Assembly (NCBI RefSeq): GCF_000878135.1 | Contig: NZ_JXQZ01000059.1 | Span: forward strand, 1-64,000 | Source: Frigoribacterium sp. MEB024 | GTDB taxonomy: Bacteria > Actinomycetota > Actinomycetes > Actinomycetales > Microbacteriaceae | DNA: 64,000 nt | Reading direction: 5' to 3' | Part shown: piece by piece, positions 18,248 to 25,371 of the stretch | How the letters are laid out: each line of letters begins with the position of its first letter | Position numbering within the stretch: the first letter of the stretch is position 1 | Program-made: the position numbers and the translations under genes | The notes under the pieces: generated by a model | Seen by the model: the letters and a program-made list of their open reading frames with translations, nothing else | The model's database searches: none | Told to the model about the DNA's origin: nothing

Positions 18248-18802
18248 ATGACCACCCGATGGGCCCCTGCCAAGAAAGACACGCTGCGCGAACTGGCGAC
18301 CGAGATCGTCCACAACTACGGGCGCGGCCGCGTGCTCGTCGCGATCGACAGCGACGGAGGCGCGGGTGCGGCCGGTCTCGCCGACGACCTCCTCGAGGCC
18401 TTCCGCGAGCTGGGGCACGCGGCGTTCCGCGCCTCGCTCGACGGCTTCGAGAAACGTCCCGACGCGGCGCCGCGCGACTCCGCTCCCGTGCTGGACGAGA
18501 GCCTGTTCCGCCGGGTCCTGGTCGAGCCGTTCCGGCTCGGCGGCAGTGCGGGCTGGGTCGAGCGGGCCTGGGACGCCGACGCGGACCGTTCGGTCGAGTC
18601 CGCCTGGGTCACCGGTCCGGCCGACGCGGTCCTGCTCGTCGACGGCACCGACCTCGCGCGCCCCGGCCTCGCGGGGCTGTGGCACTACCGCGTCTGGGTC
18701 ACCGCCGACGATTCGCGACTCGACGCCCGGGCCAAGGCCTCGGCCGTCGTGGACAACTCCGACCGCGAGCACCCTCGTCGACGCTTCGACGACGCGTGCT
18801 GA
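18248..18802 (+). CDS. uridine kinase-like protein with degenerate P-loop
   Basis: A 184-residue protein that resembles the P-loop uridine kinase family in layout: a strand-loop opening (RVLVAIDSDGGAGAAGLADDL), a substrate region (ASLDGFEKRPD, similar to the DxFxxxR segment) and a late strand (AVLLVDGTDLARPGLAGLW). The P-loop lacks the GK[ST] that binds phosphate; Lys is replaced by Ala/Gly, so ordinary ATP-dependent kinase activity is doubtful. The gene lies alone between divergent mutY and truB. It could be a non-catalytic paralog; its function is unknown. Confidence 0.7.
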   Translation: MTTRWAPAKKDTLRELATEIVHNYGRGRVLVAIDSDGGAGAAGLADDLLEAFRELGHAAFRASLDGFEKRPDAAPRDSAPVLDESLFRRVLVEPFRLGGSAGWVERAWDADADRSVESAWVTGPADAVLLVDGTDLARPGLAGLWHYRVWVTADDSRLDARAKASAVVDNSDREHPRRRFDDAC

Positions 18803-18836
18803 GCGCGTCCCCGGCCCCGTCGCGGTCCGGCTGCGC

Positions 18837-18842
18837 TAACGT
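18837..18842 (+). promoter_or_regulatory. -10 hexamer TAACGT for leaderless truB
   Basis: TAACGT is followed by six bases (CGTCGG) and GTG at 18849. Confidence 0.65.
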
Positions 18843-18848
18843 CGTCGG

Positions 18849-19748
18849 GTGAACAGCGGCCTCCTCCTCGTCGACAAGCCGCAGGGCATCACCAGCCACG
18901 ACGTCGTCTCGCGCGTGCGCAAGGCCGCGGGCACGCGCAAGGTCGGCCACGCCGGCACGCTCGACCCGCTGGCCACGGGACTGCTCGTGCTCGGCCTGAA
19001 CTCGTCGACGCGCCTCCTGACGTTCCTGGTCGGCCTCGACAAGGGCTACGACGCCACCATCCGTCTCGGCGTCTCGACCACCAGCGACGACAGCGACGGC
19101 GAGGTCGTCTCGACGACCTCGGCCGGCGGCGTCACCGACGACGCGATCGACGCCGGCGTGACACGACTGACCGGGCCGATCAGCCAGGTGCCCACCACGG
19201 TGAGCGCGATCAAGGTCGACGGCCGTCGCGCCTACGACCTCGCCCGTGCCGGGGTCGAGGTCGAGCTGAAGGCCCGCGACGTGACGATCACCGAGTTCAC
19301 CGTGCTCGACCGACGCGACGCCGTCGTCGACGGGGTGCCCGTGCGCGACCTCGACGTGCGGGTCTCGTGCTCGTCCGGCACCTACGTCCGGGCTCTGGCC
19401 CGCGACCTCGGAGCCGACCTCGGCGTCGGGGGACACCTGACCGCGCTGCGTCGGACGCGGGTGGGGCCGTTCGACGTGACCCGCGCCTCCGTCCTCGAGG
19501 GCATCGACGTCGCTCCGGCGCTGCTGCCTCCCGTCGACGTCGCCCGGACCCTCTTCCCGGAGTGGTCCATGACCGCGGCCGAGGCCGTCGACCTCGGGCA
19601 CGGCAAGCGCGTGGCCGTCGATCTCGACGACACCCCCGGGCCGGTCGCCGCCGTCACGCCCACGGGCAGGCTCGCGGGCCTGGTCTCGGTGCGGGCCGGC
19701 GCCGCGAAGCCCATCGTGAACTTCCCGACCGACGAGGTGCAGGCATGA
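18849..19748 (+). CDS. truB: tRNA pseudouridine(55) synthase TruB
   Basis: Makes pseudouridine 55 in the T-loop of tRNAs. It has 299 residues. The catalytic Asp39 lies in GHAGTLDPLATGLL, after the KPQGITSHDVV opening; the Tyr-containing motif KGYDATIRLG and the RVSCSSGTYVRALARDLG motif are also present. The C-terminal part fits the actinobacterial PUA-like domain. GTG at 18849 is set by the -10 element six bases upstream. The next gene starts within the stop (ATGA). Confidence 0.96.
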   Translation: MNSGLLLVDKPQGITSHDVVSRVRKAAGTRKVGHAGTLDPLATGLLVLGLNSSTRLLTFLVGLDKGYDATIRLGVSTTSDDSDGEVVSTTSAGGVTDDAIDAGVTRLTGPISQVPTTVSAIKVDGRRAYDLARAGVEVELKARDVTITEFTVLDRRDAVVDGVPVRDLDVRVSCSSGTYVRALARDLGADLGVGGHLTALRRTRVGPFDVTRASVLEGIDVAPALLPPVDVARTLFPEWSMTAAEAVDLGHGKRVAVDLDDTPGPVAAVTPTGRLAGLVSVRAGAAKPIVNFPTDEVQA

Positions 19749-20113
19749 TCGAGTGGTTCACCTGGGTACAGGTCGTGGTGGCCGTCGTGGCGGGAATCGT
19801 CTGCGTGGTCGCCTGTTTCGCGAAGCGTCAGCCCGACGACATCACCGTCGGCACCGGGGCCGTCGTGCTGCTGCTCCTCCTCGTGCAGCTCGTCGTCGCG
19901 ATCGTGGCCCCGTTCGTCGGCAACGCGCCGACGGGCAACCTCGTCGAGTTCTACATCTACCTCGTCTCGGCCATCCTGCTGCCGCCGCTCGCGACCGTCT
20001 GGGCGCTCGTCGACCGCACCCGCTGGAGCAACCTCGTGCTGGCCACCTCGTCGTTCGCGATCGCCGTGATGGTCTACCGCATGTTCCAGATATGGACCGT
20101 CCAGGGCCTCTGA
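19745..20113 (+). CDS. small four-helix membrane protein
   Basis: A 122-residue protein with about four hydrophobic helices (VVVAVVAGIVCVVACF, VVLLLLLVQLVVAIVAPF, IYLVSAILLPPLATVWALV, LVLATSSFAIAVMVYRM). I recognise no enzymatic motif. ATG at 19745 overlaps the truB stop by four bases, so it is translationally coupled to truB. The following gene encodes a protein of similar type. The function is unknown. Confidence 0.8.
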   Translation: MIEWFTWVQVVVAVVAGIVCVVACFAKRQPDDITVGTGAVVLLLLLVQLVVAIVAPFVGNAPTGNLVEFYIYLVSAILLPPLATVWALVDRTRWSNLVLATSSFAIAVMVYRMFQIWTVQGL

Positions 20114-20146
20114 CGCACCCGGTCGGCGGCGGGCCCGCCGGAGTCC

Positions 20147-20152
20147 TATCCT
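20147..20152 (+). promoter_or_regulatory. -10 hexamer TATCCT for leaderless membrane protein gene
   Basis: TATCCT is followed by seven bases (TGACGGG) and ATG at 20160. Confidence 0.6.
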
Positions 20153-20159
20153 TGACGGG

Positions 20160-20636
20160 ATGGTCACTCAGAAGTCAACGCGCGCGGTCGGCCTCGGCCG
20201 GGTCCTCATCGCCGTGTACGCCCTCCTCGCCCTCGCCGCCACCGGTCGGTCGGTCTTCCAGATCACGACCCAGTTCTCCGAGGCGCCGCTGGCCTACACC
20301 TTGAGCGCGTTGTCGGCCGTCGTCTACATCGTCGCCACCGTGGCCCTGATCGCGCCCGGCCAGGGCTGGTACGCCGTGGCCTGGGCGACCATCAGCTTCG
20401 AGCTCGTCGGCGTCCTGATCATCGGTCTCGTGACCGTGCTCGACCCCGAACTCTTCCCGCACGACACCGTGTGGTCGTTCTTCGGGCGCGGGTACGGCTT
20501 CGTGCCGCTCGTCCTGCCCGTGCTCGGCATCCTGTGGCTGCGTCGGCAGGGGCGCGCGACGCGGGCGGCGGGTGGCACCGGTGCCGAGGGCGCGGGGGCC
20601 GGCGGGTCTCCTCGCGACCCGGGCACGACGAGGTAG
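20160..20636 (+). CDS. four-helix membrane protein upstream of ribF
   Basis: A 158-residue protein with about four hydrophobic helices (VLIAVYALLALAATG, LSALSAVVYIVATVALIA, ISFELVGVLIIGLVTVL, FVPLVLPVLGILWL) and a disordered Gly/Ala-rich tail. The layout is that of small uncharacterised actinobacterial membrane proteins; no catalytic motif is seen. It has its own -10 element and ends five bases before ribF, so ribF is probably co-transcribed with it. Confidence 0.78.
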   Translation: MVTQKSTRAVGLGRVLIAVYALLALAATGRSVFQITTQFSEAPLAYTLSALSAVVYIVATVALIAPGQGWYAVAWATISFELVGVLIIGLVTVLDPELFPHDTVWSFFGRGYGFVPLVLPVLGILWLRRQGRATRAAGGTGAEGAGAGGSPRDPGTTR

Positions 20637-20641
20637 CGCGC

Positions 20642-21583
20642 GTGCAGTTCTACGACCTGGTCGGCGACGTGCCGCCCGACTTCGGGCCGAGCGCCGTCAC
20701 CATCGGCAAGTTCGACGGAGTCCACGTCGGCCACCGCGCCGTGATCGACATGCTCGAGGGGGTGGCGCGCGACGAGGGTCTCGTGTCCACCGTGGTCACC
20801 TTCGACCGGCACCCGTTGGCGGTCCTGCGACCCGACGACGTGCCGACGGCCCTCGTCAGCAACCGGCAGAAGCGCGAGCTGCTCGACGAGGCCGGGGTCG
20901 CCGCCACCCTCATGCTCACCTTCGACGCCGAGCTGCGGGCGCTGACGCCCGACGAGTTCGTCGACCGCATCCTGGTCGGGGCCCTGCACGCCCGCGTCGT
21001 GTTCGTCGGTGACGACTTCCGCTTCGGCGTGCGCGGCAGCGGCACCGTCGACACCCTGCGCGAGCTCGGTGCCTCCCGCGGGTTCCGGGTCGTGTCGATC
21101 GACGACGTGCGACCGAGCGGTGGCCGTCGGGCGTCCTCGACCTGGATCCGTGAACTGATGGACGCCGGTGACGTCCGCCAGGCCGGCGTCCTGCTCGGGC
21201 GCGAGCCGTCGGTACGCGGCATCGTCGTGCACGGAGAACAGCGCGGCCGAGAGCTCGGCTTCCCGACGGCCAACCTGGCCCGCGACAGCGAGGGGTTCGT
21301 CCCGGCCGACGGCGTCTACGCCGCTCGCGTGGTGGTCGACGACACGCTCTATCCGGCGGCGGTCTCGGTCGGCAACAACCCGACCTTCGAGGGGGTGCCG
21401 GCCAAGCAGGTCGAGGCGCACCTGCTCGACGTCTCACTCGACCTCTACGGGCTCGAGGTCACCGTCCACTTCGTCGACTGGGTACGGGGCAACGTGCGCT
21501 TCGACGGGCTCGAGGCCCTGATCGCGCACATCCGGGCCGACGTGGTCCGCACGCGCGAGATCCTGGGGCTGCCGACCGCCTGA
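20642..21583 (+). CDS. ribF: bifunctional riboflavin kinase/FAD synthetase RibF
   Basis: Converts riboflavin to FMN and FMN to FAD in the cytoplasm. It has 313 residues. The N-terminal adenylyltransferase domain carries TIGKFDGVHVGH (the HxGH-type site) and FVGDDFRFGVRGSGT; the C-terminal kinase domain starts near residue 180 with GRGIVVHGEQRGRELGFPTANL-type sequence and has SVGNNPTF and EAHLLD. GTG at 20642 is used because VQFYDLVGDVPPDFGPSAV leads directly into the fold; upstream codons belong to another gene. A bidirectional hairpin separates it from deoC. Confidence 0.96.
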   Translation: MQFYDLVGDVPPDFGPSAVTIGKFDGVHVGHRAVIDMLEGVARDEGLVSTVVTFDRHPLAVLRPDDVPTALVSNRQKRELLDEAGVAATLMLTFDAELRALTPDEFVDRILVGALHARVVFVGDDFRFGVRGSGTVDTLRELGASRGFRVVSIDDVRPSGGRRASSTWIRELMDAGDVRQAGVLLGREPSVRGIVVHGEQRGRELGFPTANLARDSEGFVPADGVYAARVVVDDTLYPAAVSVGNNPTFEGVPAKQVEAHLLDVSLDLYGLEVTVHFVDWVRGNVRFDGLEALIAHIRADVVRTREILGLPTA

Positions 21584-21614
21584 GGCCCCGTGGGCCCGAC
21601 GGTCGTCACCATGT

Positions 21615-21659
21615 CGAGGAGGCGCGGGTCGGGTCGTCGACGCGACCCGTGCCTCCTCG
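21615..21659. terminator. bidirectional hairpin between ribF and deoC
   Basis: Arms at 21615-21631 (CGAGGAGGCGCGGGTCG) and 21643-21659 pair over 17 bases with one G-T wobble. The site lies between convergent genes and carries the recurring GGAGGCGCGG motif, so it probably ends transcripts from both sides. Confidence 0.65.
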
Positions 21660-21664
21660 GCTGG

Positions 21665-22393
21665 TCAGTACGACGTCGTGTCGTCACCCGCGCCCGAGGC
21701 GCGGCCCGTCTCGAGGCGGTGCGCCAGGTCGGCGAGGATCGTGCCGCTGGCGCTCGTGCCGAAGCGCGTGACGCCGAGGTCGAGCATCTCGAGCACCGTG
21801 TCGAGGCCGCGCACGCCGCCCGAGGCCTTGACCTGCACCGAGTCGGAGACGGCGTCGCGCATGAGGCGCAGGTGCGGGAGCGTCGCCCCGCCACCCGCGA
21901 AGCCGGTGGACGTCTTGACGAAGGCGGCCCCGGCGCGCTCGGCGGCCTTCGAACCCGCGACGATCTGGTCGTCGTCGAGGTGGGCCGTCTCGAGGATGAC
22001 CTTGACGAGCGTGTCGCCGGCCGCCTCGACCACGCCGCGCACGTCGGCCTCGACCTCGTCGGTCATGCCGCTGCGCAGCCAGCCGATGTTGACGACCATG
22101 TCGAGCTCGGAGGCGCCGTCGGCGATCGCCTGCCGCGACTCGGCGGCCTTCGCGGCCGTCGAGGTCGTGCCGTGGGGGAAGCCGATGACGGTGCCGACGA
22201 GCACGCCGGTGCCCTCGAGGCGCTCGACGGCGTGCGCGATGTCGGAGGGGCGGACGCAGACGCTGAAGACGTGGTTCGCGGCGGCGTCGTCGAGGGCGGC
22301 GTCGACCTCGGCGCGGGTGAGTTCGGGCTTGAGGATCGCGTGGTCGATCATGCCGGCGACGGCGGAGACGGTGGGGAGCTGCTGGGTAGTCAT
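21665..22393 (-). CDS. deoC: deoxyribose-phosphate aldolase DeoC
   Basis: Class I aldolase that splits 2-deoxyribose 5-phosphate into glyceraldehyde 3-phosphate and acetaldehyde. It has 242 residues. The Schiff-base lysine is Lys160 in FVKTSTGFAGGGA; the proton-relay Lys lies in VQVKASGGVRGLDT, and IDHAILKPELT opens the barrel. The start lies only 26 bases from the divergent epimerase gene, and both appear to use one symmetric -10 region. Acetaldehyde from DeoC could feed the aldehyde dehydrogenase encoded at 33-34 kb, though nothing in the sequence links them. Confidence 0.96.
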   Translation of the reverse strand: MTTQQLPTVSAVAGMIDHAILKPELTRAEVDAALDDAAANHVFSVCVRPSDIAHAVERLEGTGVLVGTVIGFPHGTTSTAAKAAESRQAIADGASELDMVVNIGWLRSGMTDEVEADVRGVVEAAGDTLVKVILETAHLDDDQIVAGSKAAERAGAAFVKTSTGFAGGGATLPHLRLMRDAVSDSVQVKASGGVRGLDTVLEMLDLGVTRFGTSASGTILADLAHRLETGRASGAGDDTTSY

Positions 22394-22403
22394 GATGGGG
22401 TCC

Positions 22404-22413
22404 AGCGTAGCTT
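22404..22413. promoter_or_regulatory. overlapping divergent -10 elements (deoC / epimerase gene)
   Basis: AGCGTAGCTT contains TAGCTT on the plus strand (22408-22413), six bases before ATG at 22420. It also contains TACGCT on the minus strand (22404-22409), ten bases before the deoC ATG. The two hexamers share the central TA, so polymerase bound here could start either way. Confidence 0.6.
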
Positions 22414-22419
22414 GGGCCC

Positions 22420-24024
22420 ATGTCTGCGAACACTCCCGACGGCGTGCCGTCGAGCACCCCCGTCACCAGCGACACCGAACACGCCGTGGCCTCCCGCCGG
22501 GTGCTGGTGACCGGGGCGACCGGGTACATCGGCGGGCGGTTGACGCCGCGCCTCGTGGCCGCCGGGGCGGACGTGCGGGTGCTCGTGCGTTCGCCCGAGA
22601 AGCTGCGCGACGTGCCCTGGTCCGGCGACGTCGAGGTCGTCCAGGGCGACCTGACCGACCCCGAGACGGTGCGTCCCGCCATGGAGGGCGTCGACGTCGT
22701 CTACTACCTCGCCCACGCGATGGGTGGCAAGGGCGACTTCGAGCGCGCCGAGGCCGATGCGGCGCACACCGTCGCCGACGCCGCGCGCGACGCGGGCGTC
22801 CGGCGCATCGTCTACCTCGGCGGACTGCACCCCGAGGGCGACCTGTCCAAGCACCTGCAGTCGCGCAAGGACGTCGGCGACGTGTTGCTCGCGAGCGGCG
22901 TCCCGACCGTCGCCCTGCAGGCCGGCGTCGTCATCGGCTCGGGCAGCGCCTCGTTCGAGATGGTGCGCCACCTGACGGACGTCCTGCCCTACATGCCGGC
23001 ACCGAAGTGGGTCCGCAACTTCATCCAGCCGATCGCCGTCCGTGACGTGCTCCACTACTTGCTCGGCGCGGCCGACGTGCCCGACGACGTCAACCGCACC
23101 TTCGACATCGGCGGCCCCGACGTGCTCCGCTACGGGCAGATGATGAACGGGTACGCCCTCGAGGCCGGCCTCAAGCAGCGGCCGATCGCGTCCCTTCCCG
23201 TCTTCACGCCGTGGCTCGCCTCGCAGTGGGTCAACCTCGTCACGCCCGTGCCCCGCGCCCTCGCCGTCCCGATCATCGCGTCGCTGCAGTACGACTGCGT
23301 CGTCCGCGAGCACGACATCGACACCGTCGTGCCCCCGCCCGCCGAGGGGTTGCTGCCCTACCGTCGCGCCGTCCGCCTCGCCCTGCAGCGTGAACAGGAC
23401 GGCGACGTCGAGACCAGCTGGCAGGACTCGTCGGTCGCCGGCGCACCGAGCGACCTGCTGCCGAGCGATCCCGACTGGTCCGGGCACATCGTCTACACCG
23501 ACGACCGGCAGACGGACACCTCTGCTCCGGCCGCCGAGCTCTGGAAGGTGCTCGAGAGCATCGGCGGCGAGAACGGGTGGTACTCGTTCCCGCTGGCGTG
23601 GTCGGCCCGCGGCTGGATGGACCGACTGGTCGGGGGAGTGGGCCTCCGGCGAGGCCGTCGCAGTGCGACCACCCTGCGGGTCGGCGACGCCCTCGACTGG
23701 TGGCGGGTCGAGAAGCTCGAGCGCGGCCACCTGCTGCGGCTCCGGGCCGAGATGAAGGTCCCCGGAGGCGCGTGGCTGGAACTCACGGTCGAGCCGCGTC
23801 CCGACGGTGGTTCCCACTACCGCCAGCGCGCGGTGTTCTTCCCGCAGGGGCTCGGCGGGCGCCTCTACTGGTTCGCGATCCTGCCGTTCCACGGCGTCAT
23901 CTTCTCGGGCATGCTGCGGCGCATCACGGCGACGGCCGAGCGGGAGGCGGCCGCCCGGGCGACCGGTGGCCGGGTGGCCGGTGCCGCGGCCGGGGCCGCG
24001 ACCGACGCGACGGCCGTGGCGTGA
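22420..24024 (+). CDS. NAD(P)-binding epimerase-like protein fused to DUF2867
   Basis: A 534-residue two-part protein. The first 300 residues form an atypical short-chain dehydrogenase fold with the nucleotide motif VLVTGATGYIGGRL near residue 28 and LAHAMGGKGDFERAEADAA in place of the usual YxxxK site. The second part (from about residue 340) matches DUF2867, a lipid-binding-like START domain (ELWKVLESIGGENGWYSF, RVEKLERGHLLRLRAEMKVP). Such fusions are widespread and uncharacterised. The Ala/Gly-rich tail is probably disordered. A small membrane protein gene overlaps its stop. Confidence 0.85.
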   Translation: MSANTPDGVPSSTPVTSDTEHAVASRRVLVTGATGYIGGRLTPRLVAAGADVRVLVRSPEKLRDVPWSGDVEVVQGDLTDPETVRPAMEGVDVVYYLAHAMGGKGDFERAEADAAHTVADAARDAGVRRIVYLGGLHPEGDLSKHLQSRKDVGDVLLASGVPTVALQAGVVIGSGSASFEMVRHLTDVLPYMPAPKWVRNFIQPIAVRDVLHYLLGAADVPDDVNRTFDIGGPDVLRYGQMMNGYALEAGLKQRPIASLPVFTPWLASQWVNLVTPVPRALAVPIIASLQYDCVVREHDIDTVVPPPAEGLLPYRRAVRLALQREQDGDVETSWQDSSVAGAPSDLLPSDPDWSGHIVYTDDRQTDTSAPAAELWKVLESIGGENGWYSFPLAWSARGWMDRLVGGVGLRRGRRSATTLRVGDALDWWRVEKLERGHLLRLRAEMKVPGGAWLELTVEPRPDGGSHYRQRAVFFPQGLGGRLYWFAILPFHGVIFSGMLRRITATAEREAAARATGGRVAGAAAGAATDATAVA

Positions 24025-24227
24025 CCGACCCGCGCCTCCTCGTCCTGGCGTCGTCGCCCGGGCCGCTGTACCCGGCGGGCGACGAGGCCATGTCGCCGGT
24101 GCCGTTGTGGCTCGGGGTCCTCTTCGGGGTGCTCGTCGTCGTGTCGTCGTTCGTCGTGCTGCTGCCGCACGTCCGCCACGCGCTCGACCGCGTGTGGTCG
24201 AAGAGGCCGCGACGCTTCCGACAGTGA
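24021..24227 (+). CDS. small single-pass membrane protein (68 aa)
   Basis: GTG at 24021 overlaps the stop of the preceding gene (GTGA). The product has one hydrophobic helix (LGVLFGVLVVVSSFVVLL) and a basic C-terminus (WSKRPRRFRQ), as in small inner-membrane partner proteins. An internal ATG at 24090 would give a 45-residue version lacking the first 23 residues. The DNA behind the first codons contains the recurring GACCCGCGCCTCCTCG motif, so the N-terminal residues may be a by-product of that repeat. The function is unknown. Confidence 0.55.
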   Translation: MTDPRLLVLASSPGPLYPAGDEAMSPVPLWLGVLFGVLVVVSSFVVLLPHVRHALDRVWSKRPRRFRQ

Positions 24228-24311
24228 GGACCGGGCTGCGGCGCGCGCCGGTTCGCGGCTCCCAGCGGGTGATGGCACGATGGGGGCACTTCAGCAGACC
24301 ACCAGGAGGTC

Positions 24312-24899
24312 GTGATGACACACCGAGAGACCGTCGCCTTCGTCGGCGACAGCTTGACCGAGAACGGCGACTGGGCGGCGTGGTTGCCCGACGAGCAGGT
24401 CGTCAACCTGGGCGTCGGGGGCGACACGGTCGCCGGCCTGACGGAACGGCTCCACGACGTCGTGGCAGCGAACCCCGACTCCGTCGTGCTCATGATCGGC
24501 ACCAACGACTTCACCGCGCGACGCTCGGTCGAACAAGTGGTCCGCGGCATCGAGAACCTCATGGTGGCGATGCGTCGTGAACTGCCCGGGACGCGACTGC
24601 TGCTGCAGTCGATCGCGCCGCGGGGGGCGGAGTTCGCACCCCGCCTGAAGGACGCCAACCGGCACCTCCGCCAGTTCTCGTCGACCGTCCGGGCGCAGTG
24701 GCTCGACCTCTGGCCCGCACTCGCCGACGAGTCGGGCGACGCCCTGCGACCCGAGTTCGCAGCCGACCACGTCCACCTCACCGACGCCGGCTACCAGGCC
24801 TGGCTGGGCGAGTTGCAGCCCGCCCTCGAGCGCCTGCGCGACGAGCCTCCGATGAGCCGTCCGATCAGCGTGCTCGACGTCGCCTACGACATCGAGTAG
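24312..24899 (+). CDS. SGNH/GDSL family hydrolase
   Basis: A 195-residue esterase or lipase-fold protein, probably cytoplasmic because no signal peptide is seen. Block I with the nucleophile Ser is VAFVGDSLTENGDW, block II Gly lies in LGVGGDTVAGL, block III is LMIGTNDF, and the catalytic Asp/His pair is in ADHVHLTDAGY. AGGAGG eight bases before the ATG is a strong ribosome site, in contrast to the leaderless genes nearby. The substrate is unknown. The next gene starts three bases after the stop. Confidence 0.9.
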   Translation: MMTHRETVAFVGDSLTENGDWAAWLPDEQVVNLGVGGDTVAGLTERLHDVVAANPDSVVLMIGTNDFTARRSVEQVVRGIENLMVAMRRELPGTRLLLQSIAPRGAEFAPRLKDANRHLRQFSSTVRAQWLDLWPALADESGDALRPEFAADHVHLTDAGYQAWLGELQPALERLRDEPPMSRPISVLDVAYDIE

Positions 24900-24902
24900 G
24901 CG

Positions 24903-25274
24903 GTGCCCACCCCCACTGCCCCCGCGTTCACGCGTCCGGCCCTGGCGCCCGGCTTGATCGCGGCCATCGCGCTCCTCGCGGGGACCGCGTTGCTCGACTC
25001 CGACGTCTTCACCGTGTTCCGGTACGTCGTGTCGATCTTCGCCCTGATCGTCCTCGTGTTCGCCTACCGGGGGCGGCTCTGGTGGGCGCTGCCCTTGCTC
25101 GCCGCCGTGGCCGTCCTCTGGAACCCGGTGTTCGTGGTGCCCGTCCAGCCCGAGCTCTGGCAGGGCCTGCAGTTCGTCGCCGCCGCGCTCATGATCGCGG
25201 TCGGGGTGCTCGTGAAGGTGCCGACCGAGGCCGCGACGACCACGAAGTCCGCCCCGGTCCGGGGGCGCCGCTGA
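24903..25274 (+). CDS. small membrane protein (123 aa)
   Basis: A protein with about four hydrophobic segments (GLIAAIALLAGTALL, YVVSIFALIVLVFAY, LPLLAAVAVLWNPVFVV, QFVAAALMIAVGVLV) and the short motif LWNPVFVVPV, as in the uncharacterised DUF6804-type membrane proteins. I am not certain of that family. GTG at 24903 follows the hydrolase stop by three bases, so the two are probably co-translated. The function is unknown. Confidence 0.75.
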   Translation: MPTPTAPAFTRPALAPGLIAAIALLAGTALLDSDVFTVFRYVVSIFALIVLVFAYRGRLWWALPLLAAVAVLWNPVFVVPVQPELWQGLQFVAAALMIAVGVLVKVPTEAATTTKSAPVRGRR

Positions 25275-25315
25275 CCGTCAGGGGCAGCGGATCCTCCGGG
25301 GTGCCTCCGACCCCG

Positions 25316-25321
25316 TAAAAT
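25316..25321 (+). promoter_or_regulatory. -10 hexamer TAAAAT for the Stealth gene
   Basis: TAAAAT is the closest match to TATAAT in this region. A start 6-7 bases on would give a leader of about 45 bases before ATG at 25372, containing GGAAGG as a ribosome site. Confidence 0.5.
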
Positions 25322-25371
25322 GCCGAGGGTGCGTCCGCCCGCCCGAGGCCCGCACGGAAGGTTGAGTCTGC

